DNA of 35,175 bases. Origin: a virus. The number at the start of each line of letters is the position of its first letter. Positions within the stretch are counted from its first letter, which is position 1. A program made the translations under genes and the position numbers. The notes beneath the pieces are model-generated. The model did no database searches and had not been told where the DNA came from. It worked only from the letters and a program-made list of their open reading frames with translations. Location: IMG/VR virus record IMGVR_UViG_3300032315_001268, positions 1 to 35,175 of that record; one strand, 5' to 3'. Below, in pieces: positions 1 through 7,243 of this stretch.

Positions 1-537
1 GCCAACTGTACCTTGAATACCTTGAATACCTTGGTTTCCTTGTGGGCCTTGATTACCTTGGTTTCCGTTTGTTCCTGCTGTACCTTGTATTCCGGTAGGT
101 CCTTGATTACCCTGTGGTCCTTGATTGCCTTGGAAACCTTGTGTACCTACTGTTCCTTGAATACCTTGGTTTCCCTGTGGGCCTTGATTGCCTTGGAAAC
201 CTTGTGTACCTACTGTTCCTTGAATACCTTGGTTTCCCTGTGGGCCTTGATTACCTTGAGCACCCGTTAAAGATAGGTTGCTTCTATAGACAACATTACC
301 ACTACCATTTACAAGAAGTATATTTGTTTCTGCTGCTCCTTGTGGTACTGTAGGTAATTTTATGCTACCTGTGAATGAACCCGAATAAGAGCCTATTACT
401 TTTTGAGTTGGGTTACTGACATTTGTAAAAGATATTGACCCGTTGTTGTCAGAGGATATCTTAGTCTTTCCTAATATGATTGATGCACTTGATGTGACAA
501 ATAACGATCCGGATAATTCTATTTGGTCTATTCTCAT
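1..537 (-). CDS. Collagen-like tail fibre protein, N-terminal part (runs off left edge)
   Basis: The minus-strand frame opens at ATG 537-535 and stays open to base 1, so only the first 179 residues are present. The protein starts MRIDQIELSGSLFVTSSA. After about 95 residues of Ser/Gly/Thr-rich, beta-type sequence it enters an unbroken run of Gly-X-Gln triplets (GNQGPQGNQGIQG pattern) that continues to the edge. Such triplets are typical of collagen-like phage fibres and should form a trimeric shaft. The DNA under the shaft contains a 63-bp tandem repeat at 119-252. Fibre genes upstream share this style of repeat, so it probably belongs to the same fibre set. The C-terminal domain is not visible. 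Fibre-like nature is fairly sure; receptor or exact position on the virion is unknown. Confidence 0.8.
   Translation of the reverse strand, partial: MRIDQIELSGSLFVTSSASIILGKTKISSDNNGSISFTNVSNPTQKVIGSYSGSFTGSIKLPTVPQGAAETNILLVNGSGNVVYRSNLSLTGAQGNQGPQGNQGIQGTVGTQGFQGNQGPQGNQGIQGTVGTQGFQGNQGPQGNQGPTGIQGTAGTNGNQGNQGPQGNQGIQGIQGTVG
119..252. repeat. 63-bp tandem repeat inside the collagen-like shaft
   Basis: Bases 119-189 are identical to 182-252, giving a perfect repeat with a period of 63 bp, or 21 codons (seven Gly-X-Y triplets). Because the period is a multiple of nine bases, gain or loss of a unit keeps both the frame and the triplet phase. A 39-bp stretch at 110-148 is also identical to 8925-8963 in the other long fibre gene. 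Confidence 0.85.
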
Positions 538-555
538 TACTTACATGTTATTACT

Positions 556-564
556 TATAAATAT
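556..564 (-). promoter_or_regulatory. Candidate late-promoter element ATATTTATA
   Basis: The minus strand reads ATATTTATA here, with 18 bases before the fibre start codon at 537. Closely related AT-rich elements lie 10-30 bases upstream of several other structural genes (12319, 13860, 21383, 32052, 33876). The core is the reverse complement of the T4 late promoter TATAAATA. It is a candidate only, because such strings are common in AT-rich DNA. Confidence 0.35.
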
Positions 565-576
565 GCAGTAATGAAT

Positions 577-1242
577 CTAAATGTCATATTTCTCCATGTA
601 TATTTTAGTGTCATTATCCATGATGCTATTAAATGTTTGTAGGGATATTGTCTGTGAGAATGGATATGCATGTATATTTTTGAATGTATAGACTTTTCCT
701 CCATTTCTTAATATATGTTTTGTTATGTAGTCATCTCCGAACCATATTTTTAATTCATTTGGGATGTCTGTCCATGTGTCTTTATGTAATATGAAGAAGC
801 ATCCCCACCCGGTTCCTCTTCCTTCATTGTCTGTTAAGTATATTTTATTTGATGTTGGTTCTTCTATGTAGCATGATGTTGATATTCCGTATATGCTATT
901 TAATATGTCTTTATTCTCTTGATGTGTTTTTATTATGTTCTTTAATGTTTTTTTAGATGTTATGTGGAAGTCATCATTTACTATCATTAAGTGTTCCCCG
1001 CAGGATTTTGATACGCCTAAGTTCCATGCTGGATTCACATATATATTTTCATCTTGTGGATAGTATTTTATTTTATAGCTTATGTTTAGGATGTTAGATT
1101 TTATTGTTTGTTTGAATGTTATGTCATTGTCTATTAATATGATTTCTTTTATTTGAGGTTCCCCGCTGAAAATTTGCAGGGTCTTATAAAATTCTAAAAG
1201 ATTGCATCTCCATAATGTAGGAATGATTACGCTATAAGTCAT
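577..1242 (-). CDS. GT-A family glycosyltransferase, about 221 aa
   Basis: Read from ATG 1242-1240, the product starts MTYSVIIPTLWRCNLLEF, a typical start of a family-2-like glycosyltransferase. A nucleotide-binding strand ending in ILIDND lies near residue 38, and a VNDDF segment (residues about 88-92) takes the place of the DxD metal/sugar-nucleotide motif. Near the C-terminus a GWGCFF...W segment and an FGDDY motif resemble the acceptor side of phage and LPS glycosyltransferases. The enzyme should transfer a sugar from a nucleotide donor in the cytoplasm. It forms the third glycosyltransferase of the block together with the genes at 2637 and 5436. The IS200/IS605-type element lies immediately upstream, and the frame is continuous with tnpB, so it may be made from this internal ATG, as a fusion, or both. 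No good ribosome site precedes the ATG, which is normal in this window. Confidence 0.75.
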   Translation of the reverse strand: MTYSVIIPTLWRCNLLEFYKTLQIFSGEPQIKEIILIDNDITFKQTIKSNILNISYKIKYYPQDENIYVNPAWNLGVSKSCGEHLMIVNDDFHITSKKTLKNIIKTHQENKDILNSIYGISTSCYIEEPTSNKIYLTDNEGRGTGWGCFFILHKDTWTDIPNELKIWFGDDYITKHILRNGGKVYTFKNIHAYPFSQTISLQTFNSIMDNDTKIYMEKYDI

Positions 1243-2490
1243 TGTATGTGAATTACCTACCCACGCCATAGGCGATGGATTGGCTTCATAGGTCATAGAC
1301 TCACCTAACGGTAACGCCTCACTATGTTTTTGTTTTATGTCCGACTGCATCCCACACCCAGACAATATGTTTATACCTTGTTTTAATATATTTTTTGCTG
1401 CATTTACATCTCTATCATGAATTTCACTACAAGAATGACAAGTCCATTCTCTGATGGAAAGCGTCAAATCTTGTTTTATCCAGCCACAACTTGAACAAGT
1501 TTTGCTACTTGGAAAAAATCTATCAATTTTTACAAATTGTCTATCATTCCAATTAGATTTGTATTCAATCATTGTGTAAAACGCACCTAACGAAACATCA
1601 CTCATTGCTTGTGCTAAACAATGATTTTTCATTATGTTTTTTACTGCTAAATCTTCGACTGATATTATATCGTGGTTTTTGATAATTTCAGTTGAGACTT
1701 TATGTAAGTAATCTTTTCTAATGTTTGCGATTTTTTCGTGTACTAAAGCAAGTTTTATTTTTTGTTTATTTCTTGACTGACTTCCTTTTTGTTTTTTAGA
1801 AAACTGTCGTTGTTCATATTTTAGTTTCTTTAATTTAGTTTTAAGTGATTTAATATTTTCATAACTACTTCCATCCGAAAGGATTGCAAGTTCTTTAATA
1901 CCAGTATCTATTCCAACAGACTTATTGGTTTTCTCAAAAGATTTATATTCTACTTCACAAGTAATTGAAACATAATATTTACCTGTCGCTGATTTAGATA
2001 TGGTTGCAAATAATGGTTCACCTTCCATCTGCCTATGATGGTTCAACTTAATACCTTCTTTGAATTTAGGGATTACAAGTTTACTGCTTTCAACTATTAT
2101 ATTTTGTGGTACTTTAAAACTTTGTCTATCATATTTTGACTTAAATCTTGGAAATTTATTCTGTTTATTGAAAAAGTTTTTGTATGCAATATCTAAGTTT
2201 CTGATGGACGCTTGTAATGATTGACTATTCACTTCTTTTAACCAAACAAACTCATCATTTTTTTTAAATTCAGTTAAAGTTTTTGCATTATCGTAATAAT
2301 TAAGTGAAGTTTTTTCGTTAAGATATTTTTCTTTACGTTCATTCAAGAAGTGATTAAACACAAATCTACAATGCCCAAAGTGTTTAATCAACAAGGATTC
2401 TTGTTCCTTTGTTGGGTAAATTCTAAATTTATATGACTTGTGTATCTGCTTCATTCTATTAATAAATAGTCTAAAATTTTGTAAAAGCAT
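577..2490 (-). CDS. tnpB: TnpB RNA-guided nuclease in one open frame with a glycosyltransferase
   Basis: This 637-codon frame begins as a TnpB of the IS200/IS605 group and ends as a glycosyltransferase. The probable TnpB start is M13 (ATG 2454-2452), which gives the usual opening MKQIHKSYKFRIYPT. Numbering from the first Met at 2490, the RuvC triad is present as D195 (GIDTG), E279 (SVEDL) and D361 (DRDVNAA). A zinc ribbon of C332, C335, C351 and C354 sits between the last two. Family members use an RNA made from the element's right end to guide DNA cleavage. The typical TnpB tail (EALPLGESMT, residues 391-400) is followed, with no stop, by about 16 residues encoded at the right-end hairpin and then by the glycosyltransferase at M417. 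No tnpA is nearby. TnpB identity is secure; whether a fusion protein is made is unknown. Confidence 0.85.
   Translation of the reverse strand: MLLQNFRLFINRMKQIHKSYKFRIYPTKEQESLLIKHFGHCRFVFNHFLNERKEKYLNEKTSLNYYDNAKTLTEFKKNDEFVWLKEVNSQSLQASIRNLDIAYKNFFNKQNKFPRFKSKYDRQSFKVPQNIIVESSKLVIPKFKEGIKLNHHRQMEGEPLFATISKSATGKYYVSITCEVEYKSFEKTNKSVGIDTGIKELAILSDGSSYENIKSLKTKLKKLKYEQRQFSKKQKGSQSRNKQKIKLALVHEKIANIRKDYLHKVSTEIIKNHDIISVEDLAVKNIMKNHCLAQAMSDVSLGAFYTMIEYKSNWNDRQFVKIDRFFPSSKTCSSCGWIKQDLTLSIREWTCHSCSEIHDRDVNAAKNILKQGINILSGCGMQSDIKQKHSEALPLGESMTYEANPSPMAWVGNSHTMTYSVIIPTLWRCNLLEFYKTLQIFSGEPQIKEIILIDNDITFKQTIKSNILNISYKIKYYPQDENIYVNPAWNLGVSKSCGEHLMIVNDDFHITSKKTLKNIIKTHQENKDILNSIYGISTSCYIEEPTSNKIYLTDNEGRGTGWGCFFILHKDTWTDIPNELKIWFGDDYITKHILRNGGKVYTFKNIHAYPFSQTISLQTFNSIMDNDTKIYMEKYDI
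1243..1400 (-). ncRNA. Putative omega/reRNA guide RNA scaffold overlapping the tnpB 3' end
   Basis: In known TnpB systems the guide RNA is transcribed in the same direction as tnpB, overlaps its 3' end and finishes at the right end of the element, with the guide taken from flanking DNA. Here that places the scaffold roughly at 1400-1250, including the 1261-1278 hairpin. The guide would then come from the first bases of, or just before, the glycosyltransferase gene. Limits are inferred from the family rule, not from a recognised consensus. Confidence 0.35.
1261..1278. repeat. Right-end hairpin with a bulged base
   Basis: The minus strand reads CCATCGCCTATGGCGTGG. CCA pairs with TGG and CGCC with GGCG around a 3-base loop, leaving one unpaired T. 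A single bulged T in a short subterminal stem is characteristic of IS200/IS605 ends. The hairpin is within the continuous tnpB-glycosyltransferase reading frame. Confidence 0.7.
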
Positions 2491-2603
2491 AGTTTTTTTA
2501 CAATTATTTTAAATTTTTGTAAAATCAACATTTATTTCAATCGGTGAAGTCTCAACAGAAACTATTCAGAAATATATTCTTTCAAAAGGTTAATCGCTTG
2601 CAT

Positions 2604-2627
2604 CCCACCCACGGTTCGATGGGTGGG
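2604..2627. repeat. Left-end hairpin of the IS200/IS605-type element
   Basis: CCCACCCA at 2604-2611 pairs perfectly with TGGGTGGG at 2620-2627 around an 8-base loop. It lies about 150 bases upstream of tnpB and just beyond the stop codon of the upstream glycosyltransferase gene. No T-run follows on the minus strand, so it looks like a transposon end and not a terminator. Confidence 0.7.
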
Positions 2628-2636
2628 TTTTACGCT

Positions 2637-4478
2637 CTACCATATATAATTTACATAGTTTTCATCTTCTCCAAATCTACTTTCTACATTTAAAGGATTG
2701 TTTTCATTTTCTTTATAGGCATAATCAATTACTCCTAATTCTTTAAATCTTTCATTTATTGCATCATTATAGAAATACATGATTGATCTAACTCTTCTCT
2801 GGATATCTGCTCTTGATAAGTCATGTGTATTTCTTCCATTTGAATTATTATAGATGTATTGAAGATATCCTAATTTTGGTATTTTTACAAACTTAGTCTT
2901 TAGGAATGTTCTGACGATTAATTCATAGTCATCTGCGATGGATAGATTTCTATTGTGTCCCCCCACCGAAAAATATACATCTCTTCTCCATGTTCTTATG
3001 TGATTGGGTACACCTACTATGTGTCTAATTGTTTTTGGATTTATGTTCGGAGAATCTACAACATCCCAAGTATTCCTATAATGATTCTCTTTTCTATACT
3101 TACCATAACCAAAACAAAACCCATCCGGATAAGTCATAGAGTTGTGAAATTCATCTAGTTCTACGCTATCGGTATATATGAATCCTGCATCTGGAAACTT
3201 ACTAGCTGCCTCTATTATGTACTTTGCGCAATCCGGCATAAGATAATCGTCATGGTCTAACTCTGCTAACCATCTGCCTTTAGTGAGTGTTGCTGCTCTG
3301 TATTTAGATTCGCCTATAATACCTCCTGATTTTTCTCTAAAGTCATATACCCTAACTCGATGGTCTTGTGATGCTATTTCCAAGGCAATCTTTAAAGTTT
3401 TACCTCCATCAGAAGAGTCATTAACTATAACCCATTCCCAATTCGGAAATGTCTGATTCTTTACTGAGTCATAAGTTGTCCAAAGTTTTTCTTTCGTATT
3501 GTAAATTGGCGTAAAAAAAGAAACCACCGCATCGTAGTCAGACCTAAGTATGCTATTCATCGCGCAATTATATGCTATCTCTCCTGCATTATAGGCTATC
3601 CCTGTTTCTTTATCATGGTGAGTATTTAAGTTAATCCATCTATTTCTAATATAGGACGGCTGGTTACATAAATTCTTGTATTGATCATAATAATCCTCTG
3701 AAATGCTTATGATAGAATCCGGCTTAAAATCAGCTATATCCTTACTTATGTTTTGATCGTTCTCAATATATTTTACACTTAGAGAATCGTCTTCATAATC
3801 CGCGTACTTTACACTTTTTAATTCTGGTTTATCTGGTCCCAAATATAAAACTTTAGGAACTCTAGCTTTTGATTCTACCGCTAGCACATTATAATAACAC
3901 AGTGGTTTTTCTATGAAACCAAATTTATCAGAATGTTCAATATATAATTTTTCTATGAATTTACCGTCAGCATCATATCCGGGTTCGTATTTTAATTTTT
4001 GGTGTAAGGAGGTATGTATGATATATTGTGCTGAATCAATATGTTTTAACTTCATGTGCTCCGGGCCAACTTTCCTTATATCTAGTCCAGTAAAATCTCT
4101 ACCATTTACTTCTTGTTCGTAAACATAAGCCAACTTGCTATTATTCTTTATTTCATCACTAAGGACATCAAAATAATTAGGATAGCATATATTATCGTCA
4201 TCCATAATTACAACCCATCCTCCATCAAAATTACTGACAATATCACTTATTTGAGGATATAAATAATCACTACCATCACTTTCTAAAAAATGTAAAATGG
4301 CATCTCTTTTATATAATTCCTGAAGTAATTTAGAATCAATATCAATCAAAGACGAGGTGTCAAATAACACATGCCAATTTACAAAATGATTGCTAGTTGA
4401 AGTATAATTAAAACTATCATATATCTGTAAAAGATTTTGAGGTCTTGTACATCTTGTTATAACGTGATATGAAATCAT
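2637..4478 (-). CDS. Two-domain glycosyltransferase (two GT-A domains), 613 aa
   Basis: The protein appears to contain two sugar-transferase domains. Residues 1 to about 205 form a GT-A-like domain that opens MISYHVITRCTRPQNL and carries MDDDN (92-96) in place of the DxD motif. A linker of about 110 residues follows. From residue 317 (AVVSFFTPIYN) a standard family-2 glycosyltransferase is seen, with VIVNDSSD (350-357), the DxD-type site LDHDDYL (407-413) and a late ADDYEL acceptor-side motif. Two catalytic domains in one chain suggest addition of two successive sugars or a repeating unit. The gene follows the oxygenase gene by 8 bases in the same direction, so they are probably co-transcribed. 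The acceptor is not shown by the sequence; surface sugar and fibre protein are both possible. Confidence 0.85.
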   Translation of the reverse strand: MISYHVITRCTRPQNLLQIYDSFNYTSTSNHFVNWHVLFDTSSLIDIDSKLLQELYKRDAILHFLESDGSDYLYPQISDIVSNFDGGWVVIMDDDNICYPNYFDVLSDEIKNNSKLAYVYEQEVNGRDFTGLDIRKVGPEHMKLKHIDSAQYIIHTSLHQKLKYEPGYDADGKFIEKLYIEHSDKFGFIEKPLCYYNVLAVESKARVPKVLYLGPDKPELKSVKYADYEDDSLSVKYIENDQNISKDIADFKPDSIISISEDYYDQYKNLCNQPSYIRNRWINLNTHHDKETGIAYNAGEIAYNCAMNSILRSDYDAVVSFFTPIYNTKEKLWTTYDSVKNQTFPNWEWVIVNDSSDGGKTLKIALEIASQDHRVRVYDFREKSGGIIGESKYRAATLTKGRWLAELDHDDYLMPDCAKYIIEAASKFPDAGFIYTDSVELDEFHNSMTYPDGFCFGYGKYRKENHYRNTWDVVDSPNINPKTIRHIVGVPNHIRTWRRDVYFSVGGHNRNLSIADDYELIVRTFLKTKFVKIPKLGYLQYIYNNSNGRNTHDLSRADIQRRVRSIMYFYNDAINERFKELGVIDYAYKENENNPLNVESRFGEDENYVNYIW

Positions 4479-4486
4479 AATTTTAT

Positions 4487-5452
4487 TTAACTAGCTAAAC
4501 TTTCCTCCAATACGTCAAAAAAGAACAAATGAAAAAATCTACTATTATATATGGTATCCCCAAAATAATTAACGGCTGCGTGAATATTTTTAGAATCAAA
4601 TATAATCAACCTATTATAAATATTGGCTATGCTATCTACTACTTCAAAAGATGTTTTATCATAGAAGTTTAAGTCATTACTCAAGCCTTTAAAAGCTTTA
4701 GCATGCGTATCATCATTATCAATTTTTATACTATTGGTGTAAATACTTCTGTATGTTGCTGTGCCAGATTGTAGGGGTGCATTAGGTGTTAAGAAGACCA
4801 TGGCAGCATAAGATTGAATATCTGTATGATAAACAATAGGATCTAAGGAAGTACAGAATTGAAACTTACCATTTGCATAAGAGGGATTATTCCAGTTTAA
4901 AATGGGCTTTCCTAATATCTGCTCGAATCTTTCTTTAGTACCATTTAATATGAAAGAATCAGAACTTCTCATTCCTCTATGATAGTCAGAAGATTCAAAA
5001 TTAAGATTCTCAATTGCATATTCTCTAACTAAATCCGGATTAGAATAAAAATTATCTACTACTATGATGTTTATTGGAGCAACATAATTTAATCCAGAGT
5101 TAAATACAAGCCAGGAATCTAAGGTGCCGATATTAGAAACCTGCACTTCATTATCCAGAATGATATCTATAGGAGCATTTACATTAGAGGGTTTAACTGT
5201 AAAAGTCCAACCTACCAAATCATTAGGTAAATCAGGATAGACCTCTTTTACATCTTTTCTAGGGTATAATCCATTTTGTAGACTCGAGTACTCAATATCT
5301 CCAATAATTACTTTTTTAATACTTCCTTCTGTACTAAAAATCCAGCCACTTACTTCATATAAGTCGTTGCTAATTAATTGCATACTATCTATATGCCAAA
5401 AAACATTCTCAAAATTACTTTTATGTGTCATAGCTTTATAATTTACTTTCAT
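4487..5452 (-). CDS. 2-oxoglutarate/Fe(II) oxygenase-like protein (DUF6445-like), 321 aa
   Basis: The C-terminal two thirds fit a double-stranded beta-helix oxygenase. An opening IIVVDNFYSNPDLVREYA (129-146) resembles the DUF6445 family. The iron-binding HxD is H209-T-D211 in VYHTDIQSYAAMVFL, the distal histidine is H291 in FDSKNIHAAVNYFG, and R305 sits where the 2-oxoglutarate carboxylate is bound. All four residues are present, so it could be an active hydroxylase. The first 100 residues form a separate beta-rich domain with two Gly-Trp strands, resembling accessory domains attached to sugar enzymes. Its start overlaps the previous glycosyltransferase gene by 17 bases; an alternative ATG at 5431 begins five bases after that gene's stop and is also plausible. 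Substrate unknown: amino acids of the neighbouring fibres or a sugar are both possible. Confidence 0.7.
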   Translation of the reverse strand: MKVNYKAMTHKSNFENVFWHIDSMQLISNDLYEVSGWIFSTEGSIKKVIIGDIEYSSLQNGLYPRKDVKEVYPDLPNDLVGWTFTVKPSNVNAPIDIILDNEVQVSNIGTLDSWLVFNSGLNYVAPINIIVVDNFYSNPDLVREYAIENLNFESSDYHRGMRSSDSFILNGTKERFEQILGKPILNWNNPSYANGKFQFCTSLDPIVYHTDIQSYAAMVFLTPNAPLQSGTATYRSIYTNSIKIDNDDTHAKAFKGLSNDLNFYDKTSFEVVDSIANIYNRLIIFDSKNIHAAVNYFGDTIYNSRFFHLFFFDVLEESLAS

Positions 5453-6353
5453 ATTCTTGTTCGTGCCTTTCTAAATCCATGAAGTTTTTAGAATGATCAC
5501 ATACTTCACAGAACTTTTTTGCGGGGAAGAAGTATCCATATTTACATCCTGCTTTCCCAACATCTAAATATTTTTTACATGTCGTATCTTCATCAATCAA
5601 TTTATCATACTCTTTATAATAATGCCATGCTTCACAATGTACCATGTTTCCAAATGCCAGATAACATGATTCTATTTCATATCCTTTTGACTCTGCTTGT
5701 ATCTCAGCTTGTCCCCACATGGATAAACCTTTAATTTCATTAGGTAATCCATTTTCATCATAGAATTCATTTAATGGTAATATGTTCTTATCATAAAAAT
5801 CATTGTTTCTTCTTATGTATGGATTGTTGGTATATTCTTTCTTCTTTAAATGTAGGTATGTATTTTTTAATCTCCCCACACTTTTTATATTATCTTCTCT
5901 TATCCAATACCCATATCCATACTGTCTGTCATCTAAATCACTAATGTATCTTCTTAGTAACACTTGACTGATGTTTTTGTTTTCGTCTAAGTAGTTTAAG
6001 CAATCTCGTAACCAATCATTATGACCAGAAATTTCGCCGGGCAAACAAATCCAATCTCCTTCTAAAAATAAAACATACTCATAATCTCTAACCAATGAAT
6101 TCAAATAATTAATACCAACACCTACTCCCATATTATCAGGAGATGAGGAATAATGAAAATTAATCTTATCCCAATATTTACTAGTCATCTCTTTAATGAC
6201 ATCATCCATTAAATCATATTGACCATTACAATGAATGTACCAATCAAAGATGTCATCAAATTCTGTATTATCTATAAAACTTTCTACAGTCTTTCTTAAA
6301 TAAACATCTCTATCTTCATATCTATGAGTCAATGTAGCTATGCAAAATTTCAT
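5436..6353 (-). CDS. Glycosyltransferase-like protein with EGDW motif, 305 aa
   Basis: The N-terminal half reads as a GT-A fold. It starts MKFCIATLTHRYEDRDVYL, has an N-x-G-V-G-x-G-I-N segment near residues 74-82 like those that contact the nucleotide in family-2 enzymes, and then VLFLEGDW (94-101), where D100 replaces the usual DxD metal site. The remainder is rich in Tyr and Trp and has a cluster of cysteines (CKYGYFFPAKKFCEVC) near the C-terminus that may bind a metal. The start codon overlaps the upstream stop as TAATG, which indicates coupled translation. Family assignment is moderate because only one acidic residue of the usual motif is kept. Confidence 0.65.
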   Translation of the reverse strand: MKFCIATLTHRYEDRDVYLRKTVESFIDNTEFDDIFDWYIHCNGQYDLMDDVIKEMTSKYWDKINFHYSSSPDNMGVGVGINYLNSLVRDYEYVLFLEGDWICLPGEISGHNDWLRDCLNYLDENKNISQVLLRRYISDLDDRQYGYGYWIREDNIKSVGRLKNTYLHLKKKEYTNNPYIRRNNDFYDKNILPLNEFYDENGLPNEIKGLSMWGQAEIQAESKGYEIESCYLAFGNMVHCEAWHYYKEYDKLIDEDTTCKKYLDVGKAGCKYGYFFPAKKFCEVCDHSKNFMDLERHEQEYESKL

Positions 6354-6820
6354 TATTCCTTCTCAATCAATTTATTCAAGACAGGATAAAACTCATCTGT
6401 TATCATTTTTTCTAAATCACTTAGTTTAAATGGTTTGTATTCTATATCCTTTTCCTCATTCAATACTTTATCAAACTCACTCTGAAATTCTAAAAATTTT
6501 GGATTCACTACATACTTAGGTTTTTGTGTTCCATCTTCTGCAACATCAAAGCCATCCTCAATAGAAATAGATATAGACGTAGAGCCATTGACATCTATTT
6601 CTCCATACTTAACAATGAGTTCCTCTCTTATCTTATTTATTAAAGTATCTTGCTCGGTTACTACATTACCTAAATTATGTAACCGATATTTTACATAATA
6701 CGGAAGTTCTTGTTTTAATAACCCTTTTGACAAAACTTCGCCAGTGCTATTGTTTTGCATACCATAAATTTCGGATTTCAATGATAAAATCTCCGAAAGT
6801 TTTAATTTAACTGTTTCCAT
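6353..6820 (-). CDS. Small helical phage protein of unknown function, 155 aa
   Basis: The chosen start is ATG 6820-6818, giving METVKLKLSEILSLKSEI. The frame is open further to 6907, but that extension lies on top of the preceding gene and lacks a sensible leader, while ATG 6820 is preceded by the A-rich sequence seen before most genes here. The protein is acidic, mainly alpha-helical and soluble. Its layout loosely recalls small helical tail-region proteins of other phages (DUF1617-like), but I cannot assign a family with confidence. It lies between fibre-associated genes and the sugar enzymes in one operon. Confidence 0.7.
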   Translation of the reverse strand: METVKLKLSEILSLKSEIYGMQNNSTGEVLSKGLLKQELPYYVKYRLHNLGNVVTEQDTLINKIREELIVKYGEIDVNGSTSISISIEDGFDVAEDGTQKPKYVVNPKFLEFQSEFDKVLNEEKDIEYKPFKLSDLEKMITDEFYPVLNKLIEKE

Positions 6821-6834
6821 TTTACTTTGTTTTA

Positions 6835-7242
6835 TTATATAATCATTCCCGGCATAATTGGAGGTACTGAACCTGAATTTTCTTGAGGTGCAGGTACATC
6901 CGACCAAGGACTTGAAATTGTAACAACAGGAGGATTAATTTTGTTCTCTATCTGATTCATTAAAGATGTATATAGATTATCTACACTACCTGAATTAGGA
7001 GTATTCATCGCATCTATAACCCAACCTTGTACTTGTTCTTTAGTTAGTAGTTCATAAGATACAAAAGAACCTGTATCTAATGGGCCTACCATCTGTGTTC
7101 CAATACTTGATGCCTGATAAGACCCCGTAGTAGCATGTAACTGCCAATGAACATTAAATACAACATTAGTGCATCCTGATTGTGTAGGATAACAGTCTAA
7201 TGGATTAAAGTTCCAATTGTAAGTAATTTCTTCTTGTATCAT
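6835..7242 (-). CDS. Conserved small phage protein (YNWN...VHW type), 135 aa
   Basis: The protein begins MIQEEITYNWNFNPLDCYP and has VFNVHWQLHATTG near residue 28. It continues with a predicted beta-sheet and a Gln-Val-x-x-Trp helix, then a Pro-rich tail ending PPIMPGMII. The YNWN and VxxVHW pair is the signature of a short domain often found next to phage tail fibre genes (resembling DUF7936). It probably belongs to the fibre module, as structural partner or assembly factor; this is inference from position. ATG 7242 lies one base after the stop of the long fibre gene and has an A-rich leader. Confidence 0.7.
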   Translation of the reverse strand: MIQEEITYNWNFNPLDCYPTQSGCTNVVFNVHWQLHATTGSYQASSIGTQMVGPLDTGSFVSYELLTKEQVQGWVIDAMNTPNSGSVDNLYTSLMNQIENKINPPVVTISSPWSDVPAPQENSGSVPPIMPGMII

Positions 7243-7243
7243 T

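Larger units (their letters stand above)
1245..2632 (-). mobile_element. IS200/IS605-type element carrying tnpB only (IS1341-like)
   Basis: The element lies between two glycosyltransferase genes. Hairpins mark both ends: a perfect 8-bp stem at 2604-2627 on the tnpB-upstream (left) side and an imperfect stem with one bulged base at 1261-1278 on the right side. Bulged subterminal hairpins are what TnpA of this family binds. No terminal inverted repeats or target duplications are expected in this family, so the exact tips cannot be fixed from sequence alone, and the limits given are approximate. There is no tnpA in the window, so movement would need a transposase supplied in trans. Confidence 0.75.

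Noticed and set aside
119-252. Short regular repeats as a CRISPR array
   Set aside because: Repeats are contiguous, coding and of period 63 bp, with no unique spacers.
13-353. Plus-strand open frames rich in Leu, Ser and Thr at the left edge (and similar ones at 8810-9049 and 9560-10102)
   Set aside because: They are antisense shadows of the Gly-X-Gln collagen-like repeats on the minus strand, with no proper start context or protein-like composition.
577-2490. TnpB-derived transcription repressor (TldR-like), as sometimes found next to fibre or flagellin genes
   Set aside because: The RuvC residues D195, E279 and D361 and the zinc ribbon are all present, whereas such repressors have lost the catalytic residues.
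2604-2627. Hairpin after the two-domain glycosyltransferase as a terminator
   Set aside because: No T-run follows on the minus strand, and its place fits the left end of the IS element better.
6821-6907. Longer N-terminus for the 6353 protein
   Set aside because: The extra codons lie on the end of the preceding gene and encode Cys/Ser-rich sequence unlike the rest, while ATG 6820 has the usual A-rich leader.
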